Assembly (NCBI GenBank): GCA_035999765.1 | Contig: CP108521.1 | Span: forward strand, 5,270,001 to 5,334,000 | Source: Streptomyces sp. NBC_01231 | GTDB lineage: Bacteria > Actinomycetota > Actinomycetes > Streptomycetales > Streptomycetaceae | Length of the DNA: 64,000 bases | Direction of reading: 5' to 3' | Shown here: positions 16,496 through 27,134 of the stretch, in pieces | How the letters are laid out: each line of letters opens with the position of its first letter | How positions within the stretch are numbered: position 1 is the first letter of the stretch | Notes under the pieces: model-generated | The model's database searches: none | Told to the model about the DNA's origin: nothing | Seen by the model: only the letters and a program-made list of their open reading frames with translations | Made by a program: the position numbers and the translations under genes

Positions 16496-18130
16496 TCAGG
16501 AGGGGTTGCCGGTGGAGACGTCGAACTGCATCTTCGGCGGCTTCTTCGGATCGAAGTCGGTCCCCTTCTCGGGGAACTGCTTCATGACTGCGCCGTCACC
16601 GAAGGTGTTCTCGTCCACGTCGTTCGTGGTGTAGTGCCAGCCCGCGGCCTTCAGACATTCCAGAACCGAGTCCCAGTTCTTGTACTGGAAGTCCGGCATC
16701 CGCACCTGGTCGGGGTCGTTGTACGACTCCTCAGGTTCGGTGCACTCGGTCGTCTCGATCGTCTTCGCCGTGTCCGGCCCGCGGTAGCCCGCCTCCTTGG
16801 TCGCCGAGGCCGACGGGCTGGCACTGGGGTCCCCGCCCGCGTCGTCACTGCCGCCGCTGTTCATCATCAGCGCCGCGACCAGCCCGCCGACGGCGACCAG
16901 CGAGACGACGATCGAGCCGATGATCACCGGCTTGTTGCCCTTGCCGCCGCCCCCGGGGGAGGCGACCGTCGTCTGGGGCGTGAGGTTGTACGGCGGCGGC
17001 GTCGACGCGCCCTGCTGCGGGGCGTACGCGGCCGGGCCGGGCGCCTGGTAACCGTGCTGCTGCGGATAGCCGTACGCCGGGGAGTGCGCCGACGGGGTCG
17101 GGGTGCCGTACGGATGCGGCGTCGGCTGGTACGGCGTCTGGACGTTGCCCTGGGGCGGCGGTGTCTGGTCGATCGGCGGGAACACCGCGGAACCGACGCC
17201 CGCGCCGCTCTGCGTCGGTGCGCCCGGCACGATGCTCGGCGCGGCGGGCTGGAAGGACGCGGCCACGCGCAGGCACTCGTCGCGCATGGCCTCGGCGCTC
17301 GGGAAGCGTTCGTTCGGGTTCTTCTTCAGCGCGCGGGCGACCAGCGCGTCCACTGCCGGCGGCAGGGCGCGGTTGATCGACGAAGGAGCGACCGGCTCCT
17401 CCTGCACGTGCGCGTACGCGATCGCCAGCGGCGAGTCCGCGTCGAACGGCAGCCGGCCGGTGACCAACTGGAACAGCATGATGCCGACGGAGTAGAGGTC
17501 GGAGCGGGCGTCCACGCCGCGTCCGAGCGCCTGCTCGGGAGAGAGGTACTGCGGGGTGCCGACGACCATGCCGGTCTGGGTCATGGAGGTGACGCCGGAC
17601 TGCATGGCCCGCGCGATGCCGAAGTCCATCACCTTGACGACCCCGCGCTTGGTCATCATGACGTTGCCCGGCTTGATGTCCCGGTGGACCAGCCCCATCT
17701 CGTGGCTGATCTCCAGCGCCGCGAGCACGTCCGCGGTGATCTTCAGCGCCTTGTCGGCGGGCATCGCGCCGTGCTGCCCCACGTCCGTGTTCAGCACCGA
17801 ACCGAGCGGCTGGCCCTCGACGTACTCCATGACGATGTACGGCATCGTCGTGCCGTCCAGATCGTCCTCGCCGGTGTCGAAGACGGAGACGATGTTGGTG
17901 TGCGTGAGCTTGGCCACGGCCTGGGCCTCGCGGCGGAAGCGCTCACGGAAGGCCTGCTCGCGGCCGAGCTCGGTGTGAAGTGTCTTGATCGCGACCTGCC
18001 GGTCGAGCACCGAGTCGTACGCGAGGTGCACGGAGGCCATGCCGCCCTCGCCCAGCAAGTCGCGCAGCTGATAACGGCCGCCGGCGATCGCCCGCCCCGC
18101 GTACCGGCCCTGAGCGCCGTCCTGGCTCAT
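16496..18130 (-). CDS. Membrane Ser/Thr protein kinase with PASTA-like ectodomain
   Basis: Eukaryotic-type kinase, 544 residues. The kinase domain (about 18-280) has GEGGMASVHLAYD, catalytic VHRDIKPGNVMM, DFGIARAM and the APE-equivalent YLSPEQ. A Pro/Gln/Tyr-rich linker (about 310-420), one membrane helix (VIIGSIVVSLVAVGGLVAAL, about 432-452) and an extracellular PASTA-like domain (VRMPDFQYKNWDSVLECLKA, about 490) follow. PASTA domains bind cell-wall fragments in PknB-type kinases. ATG 18130 has GGGGGA upstream. It is divergent from a paralogous kinase at 18466. Confidence 0.9.
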   Translation of the reverse strand: MSQDGAQGRYAGRAIAGGRYQLRDLLGEGGMASVHLAYDSVLDRQVAIKTLHTELGREQAFRERFRREAQAVAKLTHTNIVSVFDTGEDDLDGTTMPYIVMEYVEGQPLGSVLNTDVGQHGAMPADKALKITADVLAALEISHEMGLVHRDIKPGNVMMTKRGVVKVMDFGIARAMQSGVTSMTQTGMVVGTPQYLSPEQALGRGVDARSDLYSVGIMLFQLVTGRLPFDADSPLAIAYAHVQEEPVAPSSINRALPPAVDALVARALKKNPNERFPSAEAMRDECLRVAASFQPAAPSIVPGAPTQSGAGVGSAVFPPIDQTPPPQGNVQTPYQPTPHPYGTPTPSAHSPAYGYPQQHGYQAPGPAAYAPQQGASTPPPYNLTPQTTVASPGGGGKGNKPVIIGSIVVSLVAVGGLVAALMMNSGGSDDAGGDPSASPSASATKEAGYRGPDTAKTIETTECTEPEESYNDPDQVRMPDFQYKNWDSVLECLKAAGWHYTTNDVDENTFGDGAVMKQFPEKGTDFDPKKPPKMQFDVSTGNPS

Positions 18131-18465
18131 GTCTCTGCGTCCCCCGTAGGCCCTCATGCGCCGATGCGTGCCGTTGATCCAAAGTGCATTCCCGGCCAAG
18201 TCTGCCGGAGGGCACTGACACGTCAAGCGCGGTGCCCGTTCCGTGACCGTACGAGAGAGAAAGGTCGCGCAAGCGTTACAGCAGGCGTACGGCCGGTACA
18301 CACAATTTGCACGTCGGCACGTAATAACGGTTTGATGGCCGGTCCGCGTCGGGCCGGTTCCCGGGGTCTTCCCGGATCGGCGGCTTGCGCGGAGGCTGTA
18401 GCGTGGCCGACGGAGACCCGTAACAACACCGCGCGCACCGCGGGCAGAAACGACGGCGAGGACTG
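18131..18465. other. Divergent promoter region between two kinase genes
   Basis: 335 bp without a convincing gene. It contains an AT-richer patch near 18295-18335 and TGTAGCGTGG at 18398-18407, which resembles a Streptomyces -10 region, but no matching -35 box was found. Confidence 0.45.
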
Positions 18466-20064
<1,599 letters not shown>

Positions 20065-20117
20065 GCGCCTGGCTGACCGCCCGACCCGCTCACCGCGGCA
20101 GCCGTCACGAGCCTTCT

Positions 20118-20159
20118 CACGCGCGCGTGCGACCCGGAAACGGGCTCCACGCGCGCGTG
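20118..20159. terminator. Bidirectional hairpin between kinase and phosphotransferase genes
   Basis: Two copies of the self-complementary 12-mer CACGCGCGCGTG (20118-20129 and 20148-20159) flank CCCG-GAAA-CGGG. RNA from either strand can fold into a long stem with a GNRA-type GAAA loop. Confidence 0.75.
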
Positions 20160-20228
20160 CTGTTGCGCAGGCCTTCCGCAGGACGTTTCCGTAGGACCTA
20201 CAGGTCTCTTGCGTCTCTGGAGGGTCGC

Positions 20229-21542
20229 TCAGTCCGCGAACGCGTCGCACACCGCGTCGTACTCCCGGGTCCACCACACCGCGAGCGCCGAGGCCGCCGG
20301 GAACTGGGGGTCCGCGCGGGTGTCGCCGCGCTCGTAGTGCCAGCGCAGCATCCAGAAGTCGTTCAGGCGCTCCCACCACACGCGGTGCACGGCCGCCGCG
20401 AGCTGCGAGGGTGTGGCGCCGGCCGTACGCCGGTAGGCGCGCGCGTAGGCCCGTACCTTCGGCAGGTCGAGAGCGCCCATGGGCAGCACGAAGAAGATCG
20501 CGGCGGCACGTACGGCCTCCTCCGCGCGGGGCTTCACGCCCAGGCGGTCCCAGTCGACGATCGCCGCCGGGGCGTCCCCCTTGTAGAGCAGGTTGAACGG
20601 GTGGAAGTCCCCGTGCACCCAGCCCACCGAACCGCCGCGCGGAGGCCGCCGGTCGGCGTGCTGCTCCAGCAGTGCGCGCCGCTCCAGGAGCCGGTACCGG
20701 GCCAGTTCGTCGAAGGAGTCGGAGGGTCGGTGCCGGTGGACGCGGCCGAGCAGCTCGTCGATGAGGGTGAAGGTGTCGGCGGGGTCGGCGCTCGGCGGGC
20801 GCAGGTCGTCGGTGGTCGGCCCGGTGGTGAGTGGGTGAGGCGCGGGGGGCTCGGAGGCGTACGGGGGAGGCGCGGGCGCCCCGGCGGCCGTGGGGATCGG
20901 TGCGGGGGTGCTCTCGGCCCGCGGGGGTGGCGGTGAGAGGCGCGTGTCGCTGCGGTGTCCGGTCGTCACACGGGAGCCGTGTCTGTCGGTGCTGTGGGTG
21001 GGGGGTGCGGTGGACGGACGGGGGCGCGGGATGTGTGGGTGGCCGTGCGCACGCGTGGCGGGGCTCTCGAGTGGCGTCCATCCCTTCGCGCGCGTCCGTG
21101 CCTGTGTCGGCATCACGCGCTCGAGGCTCGCGTGCACCATCCCGAGCAGTGACCCGAGTCGCGCGCACTGCGCGGTGGTGAGCTGACCGCCGTGTCGGTG
21201 GCGGCCGTCGATCCAGGGGTGCAGGGCATAGGCGTGGCCGCCGACGACCGCGACCGTGCGCCCGTCGCGACCGGTGAGCGGGGGCGCCACCGGGACGCCC
21301 AGGGCGGCGAGGCGTTGGGTGGCCCGGTGTTGGCGGGCGATCGCGTCCGGGTCGGCGGTCTCGGGGTCGAAGTGGTGCTTGAGGAAGTAGCGGCCGCGGG
21401 TCGTGCGCAGGCGGTAGCCGCCATTGAGCAGCCCCTGGTCGACGGGCTCGCAGGTGAGGGCGGACCCGGCGGCGTACTGGCGGAGGAGGGCGCCCAACGG
21501 GGGCGCGTGGGGCATGAGGGGTGGTACACAAGAGCGCGGCAC
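20229..21542 (-). CDS. Aminoglycoside phosphotransferase-family kinase with internal insertion
   Basis: APH-fold small-molecule kinase of 437 residues (GTG 21542) or 428 (ATG 21515). The N-lobe shows GLLNGGYRLRTTRGRYFLKHH. Catalytic loop HGDFHPFNLLY and metal-binding IVDWDRLG are intact near 310-335. Between the lobes, residues about 155-250 are a Pro/Thr/His-rich low-complexity insertion absent from ordinary family members of roughly 330 residues. Related proteins include homoserine kinase-like and spore-coat CotS-type kinases; the substrate is unknown. Neither start has a clear Shine-Dalgarno sequence. Confidence 0.82.
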   Translation of the reverse strand: MPRSCVPPLMPHAPPLGALLRQYAAGSALTCEPVDQGLLNGGYRLRTTRGRYFLKHHFDPETADPDAIARQHRATQRLAALGVPVAPPLTGRDGRTVAVVGGHAYALHPWIDGRHRHGGQLTTAQCARLGSLLGMVHASLERVMPTQARTRAKGWTPLESPATRAHGHPHIPRPRPSTAPPTHSTDRHGSRVTTGHRSDTRLSPPPPRAESTPAPIPTAAGAPAPPPYASEPPAPHPLTTGPTTDDLRPPSADPADTFTLIDELLGRVHRHRPSDSFDELARYRLLERRALLEQHADRRPPRGGSVGWVHGDFHPFNLLYKGDAPAAIVDWDRLGVKPRAEEAVRAAAIFFVLPMGALDLPKVRAYARAYRRTAGATPSQLAAAVHRVWWERLNDFWMLRWHYERGDTRADPQFPAASALAVWWTREYDAVCDAFAD

Positions 21543-22310
21543 GCTGCCCGATGCTAGGCCACCGATGAGGCCTCTGAGCTGGGGGTTGTCACAGACAGTC
21601 GCTTTCGATCACACGTTGCGCTCGAAGTGGCTTTCCTCTGAAGTGAGGGCCTTGGGTATCGGGCCCTTGGGTATCGAAAGGCGACCTCGACTCCAGTCCG
21701 CCCTCCCGACCGGGCCGTTCCGGACGGCTGAAGTGGTTCGTTCCCCCGGATGGCCGTCAGGACGTATCCCGTCACGCCTGGCGACCTCCGGGCGGATGGC
21801 CGGAATCGGCGCAGGCGGTCCGGCCGCGGTCCGGCCTTGTCGGCGCCCTCGGTGCCGTCCTCGATGTCGTCCCCGATGGACAGGAGTTCGTGGACGACCC
21901 GGCGGATCACCTCTCGGTCGTCCGTCGGCCGGCTGGAATACCCCGATTTTCCGGCTTCGCGCCCGCGGTCGGTTTCGCACCCGACTTGTGGACCCGCCCT
22001 CGGCGACTCTTCCCGTGAGCTGGGTCACCGGGATAACGTGCCGTTGTTCCGGCCCCCTGCAAGGCTGTGACCAGGAACTGTTCCCGATTTTGCGATTTTA
22101 CTTGGAAATCCAAGCAAAAACGCAGGTCAGGAGGGGTTTCACAGAATTGTGGAGCACTGGGTAACGTGCCTAGGTGCAGGGCGCTCGCCGGGGCAACCTG
22201 TCACGCCTGGTTCCGAACGAGCCGCACCCACCCCGTGCGTCCGTGAGGCAACAGGTGAGCCGCACTGGCGCCCGGCGAACCCGGGTAGCCGGACCGACGG
22301 AGGAGCACAC
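21543..22310. other. 768-bp region without a convincing gene
   Basis: No frame here gives a family I recognise. On the minus strand about 21790-21930 has coding-like G/C third positions and reads IRRVVHELLSIGDDIEDG, but it lacks a clear start and dissolves after about 40 codons, so it may be a gene remnant. A direct repeat of TTGGGTATCG occurs at 21651-21675. The right end carries the AT-rich bkdF control region. Confidence 0.5.
22101..22114. promoter_or_regulatory. Palindrome in the bkdF control region
   Basis: CTTGGAAATCCAAG, flanked by TTTT and AAAA (22097-22120), lies in an AT-rich patch 200 bp before bkdF. It is a candidate operator, possibly Lrp-like; no regulator gene is adjacent. Confidence 0.5.
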
Positions 22311-23531
22311 GTGACCGTGGAGAGCACTGCCGCGCGCACACCGCGACGCAGCGCGGGTACGACCGGTACGACCGGTACGAAGAGCACGGCCGGCAAGCGT
22401 ACGACCGCCAAGAAGCCCTCGGCGACCGCAAAGAATCCGCCAAGCGGCGAGCCCGGACTCGTCCAGCTGCTGACGCCCGAGGGCAAGCGCGTCAAGAACG
22501 CCGAGTACGACAAGTACGTCGCCGGCATCACCCCCGAAGAGCTCCGCGGCCTGTACCGCGACATGGTGCTCACCCGCCGCTTCGACGCCGAGGCCACCTC
22601 CCTGCAGCGCCAGGGCGAGCTCGGCCTGTGGGCCTCCCTGCTCGGCCAGGAGGCCGCCCAGATCGGCTCCGGCCGCGCCACCCGGGAGGACGACTACGTC
22701 TTCCCGACCTACCGCGAGCACGGCGTCGCCTGGTGCCGAGGCGTCGACCCCACCAACCTCCTCGGCATGTTCCGCGGCGTGAACAACGGCGGCTGGGACC
22801 CCAACAGCAACAACTTCCACCTCTACACCATCGTCATCGGCTCCCAGACCCTGCACGCCACGGGCTACGCGATGGGCGTCGCCAAGGACGGAGCGGACTC
22901 GGCGGTCATCGCCTACTTCGGCGACGGCGCATCGAGCCAGGGCGACGTCGCCGAGTCCTTCACCTTCTCCTCGGTCTACAACGCCCCCGTGGTGTTCTTC
23001 TGCCAGAACAACCAGTGGGCGATCTCCGAGCCCACCGAGAGGCAGACCCGCGTCCCGCTCTACCAGCGCGCGCAGGGCTACGGCTTCCCGGGCGTCCGCG
23101 TCGACGGCAACGACGTGCTCGCCTGTCTCGCGGTCACCAAGTGGGCGCTGGAGCGCGCCCGCAGCGGCGAGGGCCCGACCCTGGTCGAGGCGTACACGTA
23201 CCGGATGGGCGCTCACACCACCTCCGACGACCCGACCAAGTACCGGGCCGACGAGGAGCGTGAGGCCTGGGAGGCGAAGGACCCGATCCTGCGCCTTCGC
23301 CGGCATCTGGAGGCCTCAAACCACACGGACGAGGGGTTCTTCGCGGAACTGGAGGCGGAGAGCGAGGCGTTGGGCAGGCGAGTGCGCGAAGCGGTCCGCG
23401 CCATGCCGGACCCGGACCACTTCGCCATCTTCGAGAACGTGTACGCCGACGGGCACGCGCTCGTCGACGAGGAGCGAGCCCAGTTCGCCGCCTACCAGGC
23501 GTCGTTCGCGGACGCAGAAGGGGGAATCTGA
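22311..23531 (+). CDS. bkdF: Branched-chain 2-oxoacid dehydrogenase E1 alpha, second copy
   Basis: E1 alpha subunit of 406 residues, the length I recall for S. avermitilis BkdF. A basic Thr/Lys/Ala-rich leader (residues 1-45) precedes the enzyme. The TPP motif is AYFGDGASSQGDVAES with QNNQWAISEPTERQ after it. I chose GTG 22311, which has GGAGGAG 5 bp upstream, over an in-frame start at 22149. Only 1 bp separates it from bkdG. In S. avermitilis the FGH set supplies branched starters for avermectin and branched fatty acids. It is more distant from bkdA (4542) than a recent duplicate would be. Confidence 0.92.
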   Translation: MTVESTAARTPRRSAGTTGTTGTKSTAGKRTTAKKPSATAKNPPSGEPGLVQLLTPEGKRVKNAEYDKYVAGITPEELRGLYRDMVLTRRFDAEATSLQRQGELGLWASLLGQEAAQIGSGRATREDDYVFPTYREHGVAWCRGVDPTNLLGMFRGVNNGGWDPNSNNFHLYTIVIGSQTLHATGYAMGVAKDGADSAVIAYFGDGASSQGDVAESFTFSSVYNAPVVFFCQNNQWAISEPTERQTRVPLYQRAQGYGFPGVRVDGNDVLACLAVTKWALERARSGEGPTLVEAYTYRMGAHTTSDDPTKYRADEEREAWEAKDPILRLRRHLEASNHTDEGFFAELEAESEALGRRVREAVRAMPDPDHFAIFENVYADGHALVDEERAQFAAYQASFADAEGGI

Positions 23532-23532
23532 G

Positions 23533-24540
23533 ATGGCCGGGACGGTGACATCCACAGCGGCGCCGGCGAAGAGCATGGCTGTCGCGAAGGCGATCAACGA
23601 GTCGCTGCGCGCGGCCCTGGAGGCCGACCCCAAGGTCCTCGTCATGGGCGAGGACGTCGGCAAGCTCGGCGGCGTCTTCCGGGTGACGGACGGCCTGCAG
23701 AAGGACTTCGGCGAGAGCCGCGTCATCGACACCCCCCTCGCCGAGTCCGGCATCGTCGGCACGGCGATCGGCCTCGCCCTGCGCGGCTACCGTCCGGTCG
23801 TGGAGATCCAGTTCGACGGCTTCGTCTTCCCGGCGTACGACCAGATCGTCACGCAACTCGCGAAGATGCACGCCCGCTCCCTCGGCAAGGTCAAGCTCCC
23901 GGTCGTCGTCCGTATCCCGTACGGCGGCGGTATCGGCGCGGTGGAGCACCACTCGGAGTCCCCCGAGGCGCTCTTCGCCCATGTGTCGGGCCTGAAGGTG
24001 GTCTCCCCCTCGAACGCGTCCGACGCGTACTGGATGATGCAGCAGGCCATCCAGAGCGACGACCCAGTGATCTTCTTCGAGCCGAAGCGGCGCTACTGGG
24101 ACAAGGGCGAGGTCAACGCCGAGGCGATCCCCGGCCCCCTGCACAAGGCGCGGGTCGTCCGCCAGGGCACGGACCTCACCCTGGTCGCCTACGGCCCGAT
24201 GGTGAAGCTCTGCCACGAGGTGGCCGACGCCGCCGCCGAGGAGGGCAAGTCCCTGGAGATCCTGGACCTGCGCTCGGTGTCACCGCTGGACTTCGACTCG
24301 ATCCAGGCGTCGGTGGAGAAGACCCGCCGCCTGGTGGTGGTCCATGAGGCCCCGGTGTTCTTCGGCTCCGGCGCGGAGATCGCCGCCCGGATCACGGAGC
24401 GCTGCTTCTACCACCTGGAGGCCCCGGTGCTGAGGGTCGGCGGCTACCACGCCCCGTATCCGCCGGCGCGCCTGGAGGAGGAGTACCTGCCGGGCCTGGA
24501 CCGGGTGCTCGACGCCGTCGATCGTGCCCTGGCGTACTGA
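23533..24540 (+). CDS. bkdG: Branched-chain 2-oxoacid dehydrogenase E1 beta, second copy
   Basis: E1 beta subunit, 335 residues. MGEDVGKLGGVFRVTDGL (about 38-55) and IPYGGGIGAVEHHSESPE (about 132-149) are close to the matching segments of the gene at 5675. Located 1 bp after bkdF and 10 bp before bkdH, so one operon. Its product pairs with BkdF; cross-assembly with the first set is possible but not shown. Confidence 0.93.
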   Translation: MAGTVTSTAAPAKSMAVAKAINESLRAALEADPKVLVMGEDVGKLGGVFRVTDGLQKDFGESRVIDTPLAESGIVGTAIGLALRGYRPVVEIQFDGFVFPAYDQIVTQLAKMHARSLGKVKLPVVVRIPYGGGIGAVEHHSESPEALFAHVSGLKVVSPSNASDAYWMMQQAIQSDDPVIFFEPKRRYWDKGEVNAEAIPGPLHKARVVRQGTDLTLVAYGPMVKLCHEVADAAAEEGKSLEILDLRSVSPLDFDSIQASVEKTRRLVVVHEAPVFFGSGAEIAARITERCFYHLEAPVLRVGGYHAPYPPARLEEEYLPGLDRVLDAVDRALAY

Positions 24541-24550
24541 GGAGAGGGTC

Positions 24551-26011
24551 GTGACGACGATGACGGATGCGTCCGTACGCGAGTTCAAGATGCCGGACGT
24601 GGGCGAAGGGCTCACCGAGGCCGAGATCCTCAAGTGGTATGTCCAGCCCGGCGACACGGTGACGGACGGCCAGGTGGTCTGCGAGGTCGAGACTGCGAAG
24701 GCTGCCGTGGAACTGCCGATCCCCTACGACGGGGTCGTGCGGGAACTCCGCTTCGCCGAGGGCGCCACGGTGGACGTGGGCACGGCGATCATCGCGGTGG
24801 ACGTGGCGGGCGGCGCGGCTCCGGCCGAGGCGCCGGCCCCGACGGAGGCTTCCGCCCCCGTGGAGGCTCCGGACTCCGTGCAGAAGCCCACGGCGCAGAA
24901 GCCCGCCGGGCAGAAGTCCGGGGAGCGGAAGGCCGAGGAGAAGAGCCCTGCGGGCTCCGGTCGCCAGCCGGTCCTCGTCGGCTACGGCGTGGCGACGTCC
25001 TCCACCAAGCGCCGCCCCCGCAAGGGCCCGGAGATCAGGGTCCAGGAGGTGCCGACGGTGACCCAGGCGGAGCTGAACGGCCACGGCACCGCCGCCGCCG
25101 TGAAGCCCCGTCCGCTGGCCAAGCCGCCGGTGCGCAAGCTGGCCAAGGACCTGGGCGTCGACCTGGCGGCGGTCGTCCCGTCCGGCCCGGACGGCATCAT
25201 CACGCGGGAGGACGTGCACGCGGCGGGGGCACCGGCGCCGGCCCCTGAGCCGGTGGTCGAGACGTCCGCCCGTGTCCAGGCACCGGCTCCGGCGCCGACG
25301 TACGACACCGCCCGTGAGACCCGCGTCCCGGTCAAGGGCGTCCGCAAGGCGACCGCCGCGGCGATGGTCGGCTCGGCCTTCACGGCGCCGCATGTCACGG
25401 AGTTCGTGACGGTCGACGTGACCCGCACGATGAAGCTGGTCGAGGAGCTCAAGCAGGACAAGGAGCTCCAGGGCCTGCGGGTCAACCCGTTGCTGCTCGT
25501 CGCCAAGGCCCTGCTGGTCGCGATCAGGCGCAACCCGGACGTCAACGCGTCCTGGGACGAGGCGAACCAGGAGATCGTGCTCAAGCACTACGTCAACCTG
25601 GGCATCGCGGCGGCGACCCCCCGCGGGCTGATCGTCCCGAACATCAAGGACGCACACGACAAGACCCTCCCGCAGCTGGCCCAGGCACTGGGCGAGCTGG
25701 TCTCGACGGCACGCGAGGGCAGGACGTCCCCCGCCGCGATGCAGGGCGGCACGGTGACGATCACCAACGTCGGCGTCTTCGGCGTCGACACGGGCACGCC
25801 GATTCTCAACCCCGGCGAGTCCGCGATCCTCGCGGTGGGCGCGATCAGGCTCCAGCCGTGGGTCCACAAGGGCAAGGTGAAGCCCCGCCAGGTCACCACC
25901 CTGGCCCTCTCCTTCGACCACCGTCTGGTGGACGGGGAGTTGGGCTCCAAGGTGCTGGCGGATGTGGCGGCGATTCTGGAGCAGCCGAAGAGGTTGATCA
26001 GCTGGGCGTGA
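24551..26011 (+). CDS. bkdH: Dihydrolipoamide acyltransferase E2, second copy
   Basis: E2 of 486 residues. Lipoyl domain at 5-82 with the modified Lys in CEVETAKAAVELP; Ala/Pro/Glu/Lys linker (90-150); subunit-binding domain VRKLAKDLGVDLAAV (about 197-212); a second linker; catalytic domain ending with SFDHRLVDGELG. GTG 24551 lies close behind GGAGAGGG; ATG 24560 is an alternative. Last gene of bkdFGH, followed by a strong hairpin. There is no E3 gene nearby. Confidence 0.93.
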   Translation: MTTMTDASVREFKMPDVGEGLTEAEILKWYVQPGDTVTDGQVVCEVETAKAAVELPIPYDGVVRELRFAEGATVDVGTAIIAVDVAGGAAPAEAPAPTEASAPVEAPDSVQKPTAQKPAGQKSGERKAEEKSPAGSGRQPVLVGYGVATSSTKRRPRKGPEIRVQEVPTVTQAELNGHGTAAAVKPRPLAKPPVRKLAKDLGVDLAAVVPSGPDGIITREDVHAAGAPAPAPEPVVETSARVQAPAPAPTYDTARETRVPVKGVRKATAAAMVGSAFTAPHVTEFVTVDVTRTMKLVEELKQDKELQGLRVNPLLLVAKALLVAIRRNPDVNASWDEANQEIVLKHYVNLGIAAATPRGLIVPNIKDAHDKTLPQLAQALGELVSTAREGRTSPAAMQGGTVTITNVGVFGVDTGTPILNPGESAILAVGAIRLQPWVHKGKVKPRQVTTLALSFDHRLVDGELGSKVLADVAAILEQPKRLISWA

Positions 26012-26040
26012 CGAGCCGGGACGGGATTCGTTGACCTGTC

Positions 26041-26079
26041 GAAAGGGCGGCCGCAAGTTTCCGTTGCGACCGCCCTTTC
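26041..26079 (+). terminator. Terminator after bkdFGH
   Basis: GAAAGGGCGGCCGCAA (26041-26056) pairs with 26064-26079 with one mismatch, 7-nt loop. It lies between the convergent bkdH and Bro-N genes and probably works both ways. Confidence 0.85.
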
Positions 26080-26114
26080 GCCCTTCAGTCCGTCAGGATC
26101 GTCGAGTACGTCCG

Positions 26115-27074
26115 TCAGGATCGGTTGAGTACGTAGACCGGCGCCCCGTCGTCCGTTCCGCCCCGGGAGTGGATGCAGGCGTGCTTGCGCAGCAGACGCA
26201 GGCATTCGTTGACACGGTGCACCGACAGCCCCGTACGGGCCGCGATCGAGTCGAGCGGCTGACACAACTCACCCTGCTCGACCAGAACCGGGGCGATCAC
26301 CACCGCGACGGCCCAGACGTCCGACGTCACGGACAACCGCTGCCGCCAGTCGGCCAGCACCGACTCGGTGGTCGGATGCGCGGAGAAGTCGGCGGTGGGC
26401 GTCGGGCGGTCGAGCGTCATGACGTCGAGCCGGTTCGCGATGCGTTCCATGGCCTGGGCGATGGCCTGCTGCGTGGCGAGCGTCGCGCGTTGCATCTCCA
26501 GCATTTCCTTTTGCACAGCGAGCGCTTCGCGCTGAGCGCCCGCAAGCTCCTCGTCGACCTGAAGGTTGTGCGCCTCGAGCCGGACGATGGCCTCCGCGAC
26601 CTGCTCCGGCATCGCGTACGCGATCGGAGCCCCCGGATCGGCGGACTGCACCTCGGCCTCCTCAAGGGTGTAGGAGCCCTCCCGCTGGACCGTCTCGATC
26701 ACCTCGGCGACCCATTGCTTGAAGGGGGCGCAGGTGGGCTTGGTACAGGCGTTGACGAGAAGGATCAGGCCCTGGAGATCGATGAGATTCAGGTCTCGGC
26801 GCCACTCCCTACCTGCGGGAATGCTGAGACCGTAAGCTCCAGTTACGGTCTCGAGAATGTCTCGGTGCCCCTCGGGGACATGGTCGGAGAGTGCCTGCCT
26901 CGAGTTGCTGTGCCCCAACTCCTTGCAGACATCCACCGCCGGAAACCAGTGGGTCCCGCCCGGCATCGTCAGCCTCCGGACGCGGGCTCCCGTGGCCGCG
27001 TAGACGAAGTCGCTGACGTCGATCGCGTCGTGCTGTGCCCGCGGGGCGGGCTGGTGCTTGCTGGGTTCGATCAT
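26115..27074 (-). CDS. Bro-N domain regulator with C-terminal winged helix, paralogue 1
   Basis: 319 residues. The N-terminal Bro-N domain (about 15-125) has DFVYAATGARVRRLTMPGG, HWFPAVDVCKELGH and LVNACTKPTCAPFKQWV, as in phage and baculovirus BRO proteins and antirepressors. A coiled coil (about 165-215, EAHNLQVDEELAGAQREA) links to a C-terminal HTH (about 265-305, IAARTGLSVHRVNECLRLL). ATG 27074 is chosen because GGAGGTG lies about 8 bp upstream. It is related along its whole length to the gene at 45034. Codons 75-83 form a perfect hairpin (26826-26852). No phage genes surround it, so it is a resident regulator of unknown target. Confidence 0.85.
   Translation of the reverse strand: MIEPSKHQPAPRAQHDAIDVSDFVYAATGARVRRLTMPGGTHWFPAVDVCKELGHSNSRQALSDHVPEGHRDILETVTGAYGLSIPAGREWRRDLNLIDLQGLILLVNACTKPTCAPFKQWVAEVIETVQREGSYTLEEAEVQSADPGAPIAYAMPEQVAEAIVRLEAHNLQVDEELAGAQREALAVQKEMLEMQRATLATQQAIAQAMERIANRLDVMTLDRPTPTADFSAHPTTESVLADWRQRLSVTSDVWAVAVVIAPVLVEQGELCQPLDSIAARTGLSVHRVNECLRLLRKHACIHSRGGTDDGAPVYVLNRS
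26826..26852 (-). other. Hairpin inside Bro-N gene 1
   Basis: On the coding strand GAGACCGTAA and TTACGGTCTC form a perfect 10-bp stem with loop CTGGAGC, covering codons 75-83. The matching region of paralogue 2 has a different stem but the same TGGAG in the loop. Confidence 0.6.
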
Positions 27075-27134
27075 CTGAACCACCTCCGCCGCGGAACGTA
27101 AAGCGGAGCAAATCGAATATGCCAGCCGATACAG

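Noticed and set aside
21424..22164. A 246-codon plus-strand frame between phosphotransferase and bkdF
   Set aside because: No ribosome-binding site or recognisable domain, codon bias is not coding-like, and it starts antisense to the phosphotransferase.
26115..27074. Bro-N gene as evidence of a prophage
   Set aside because: No integrase, capsid, lysis or attachment sequences are near either copy, and neighbours are chromosomal genes.
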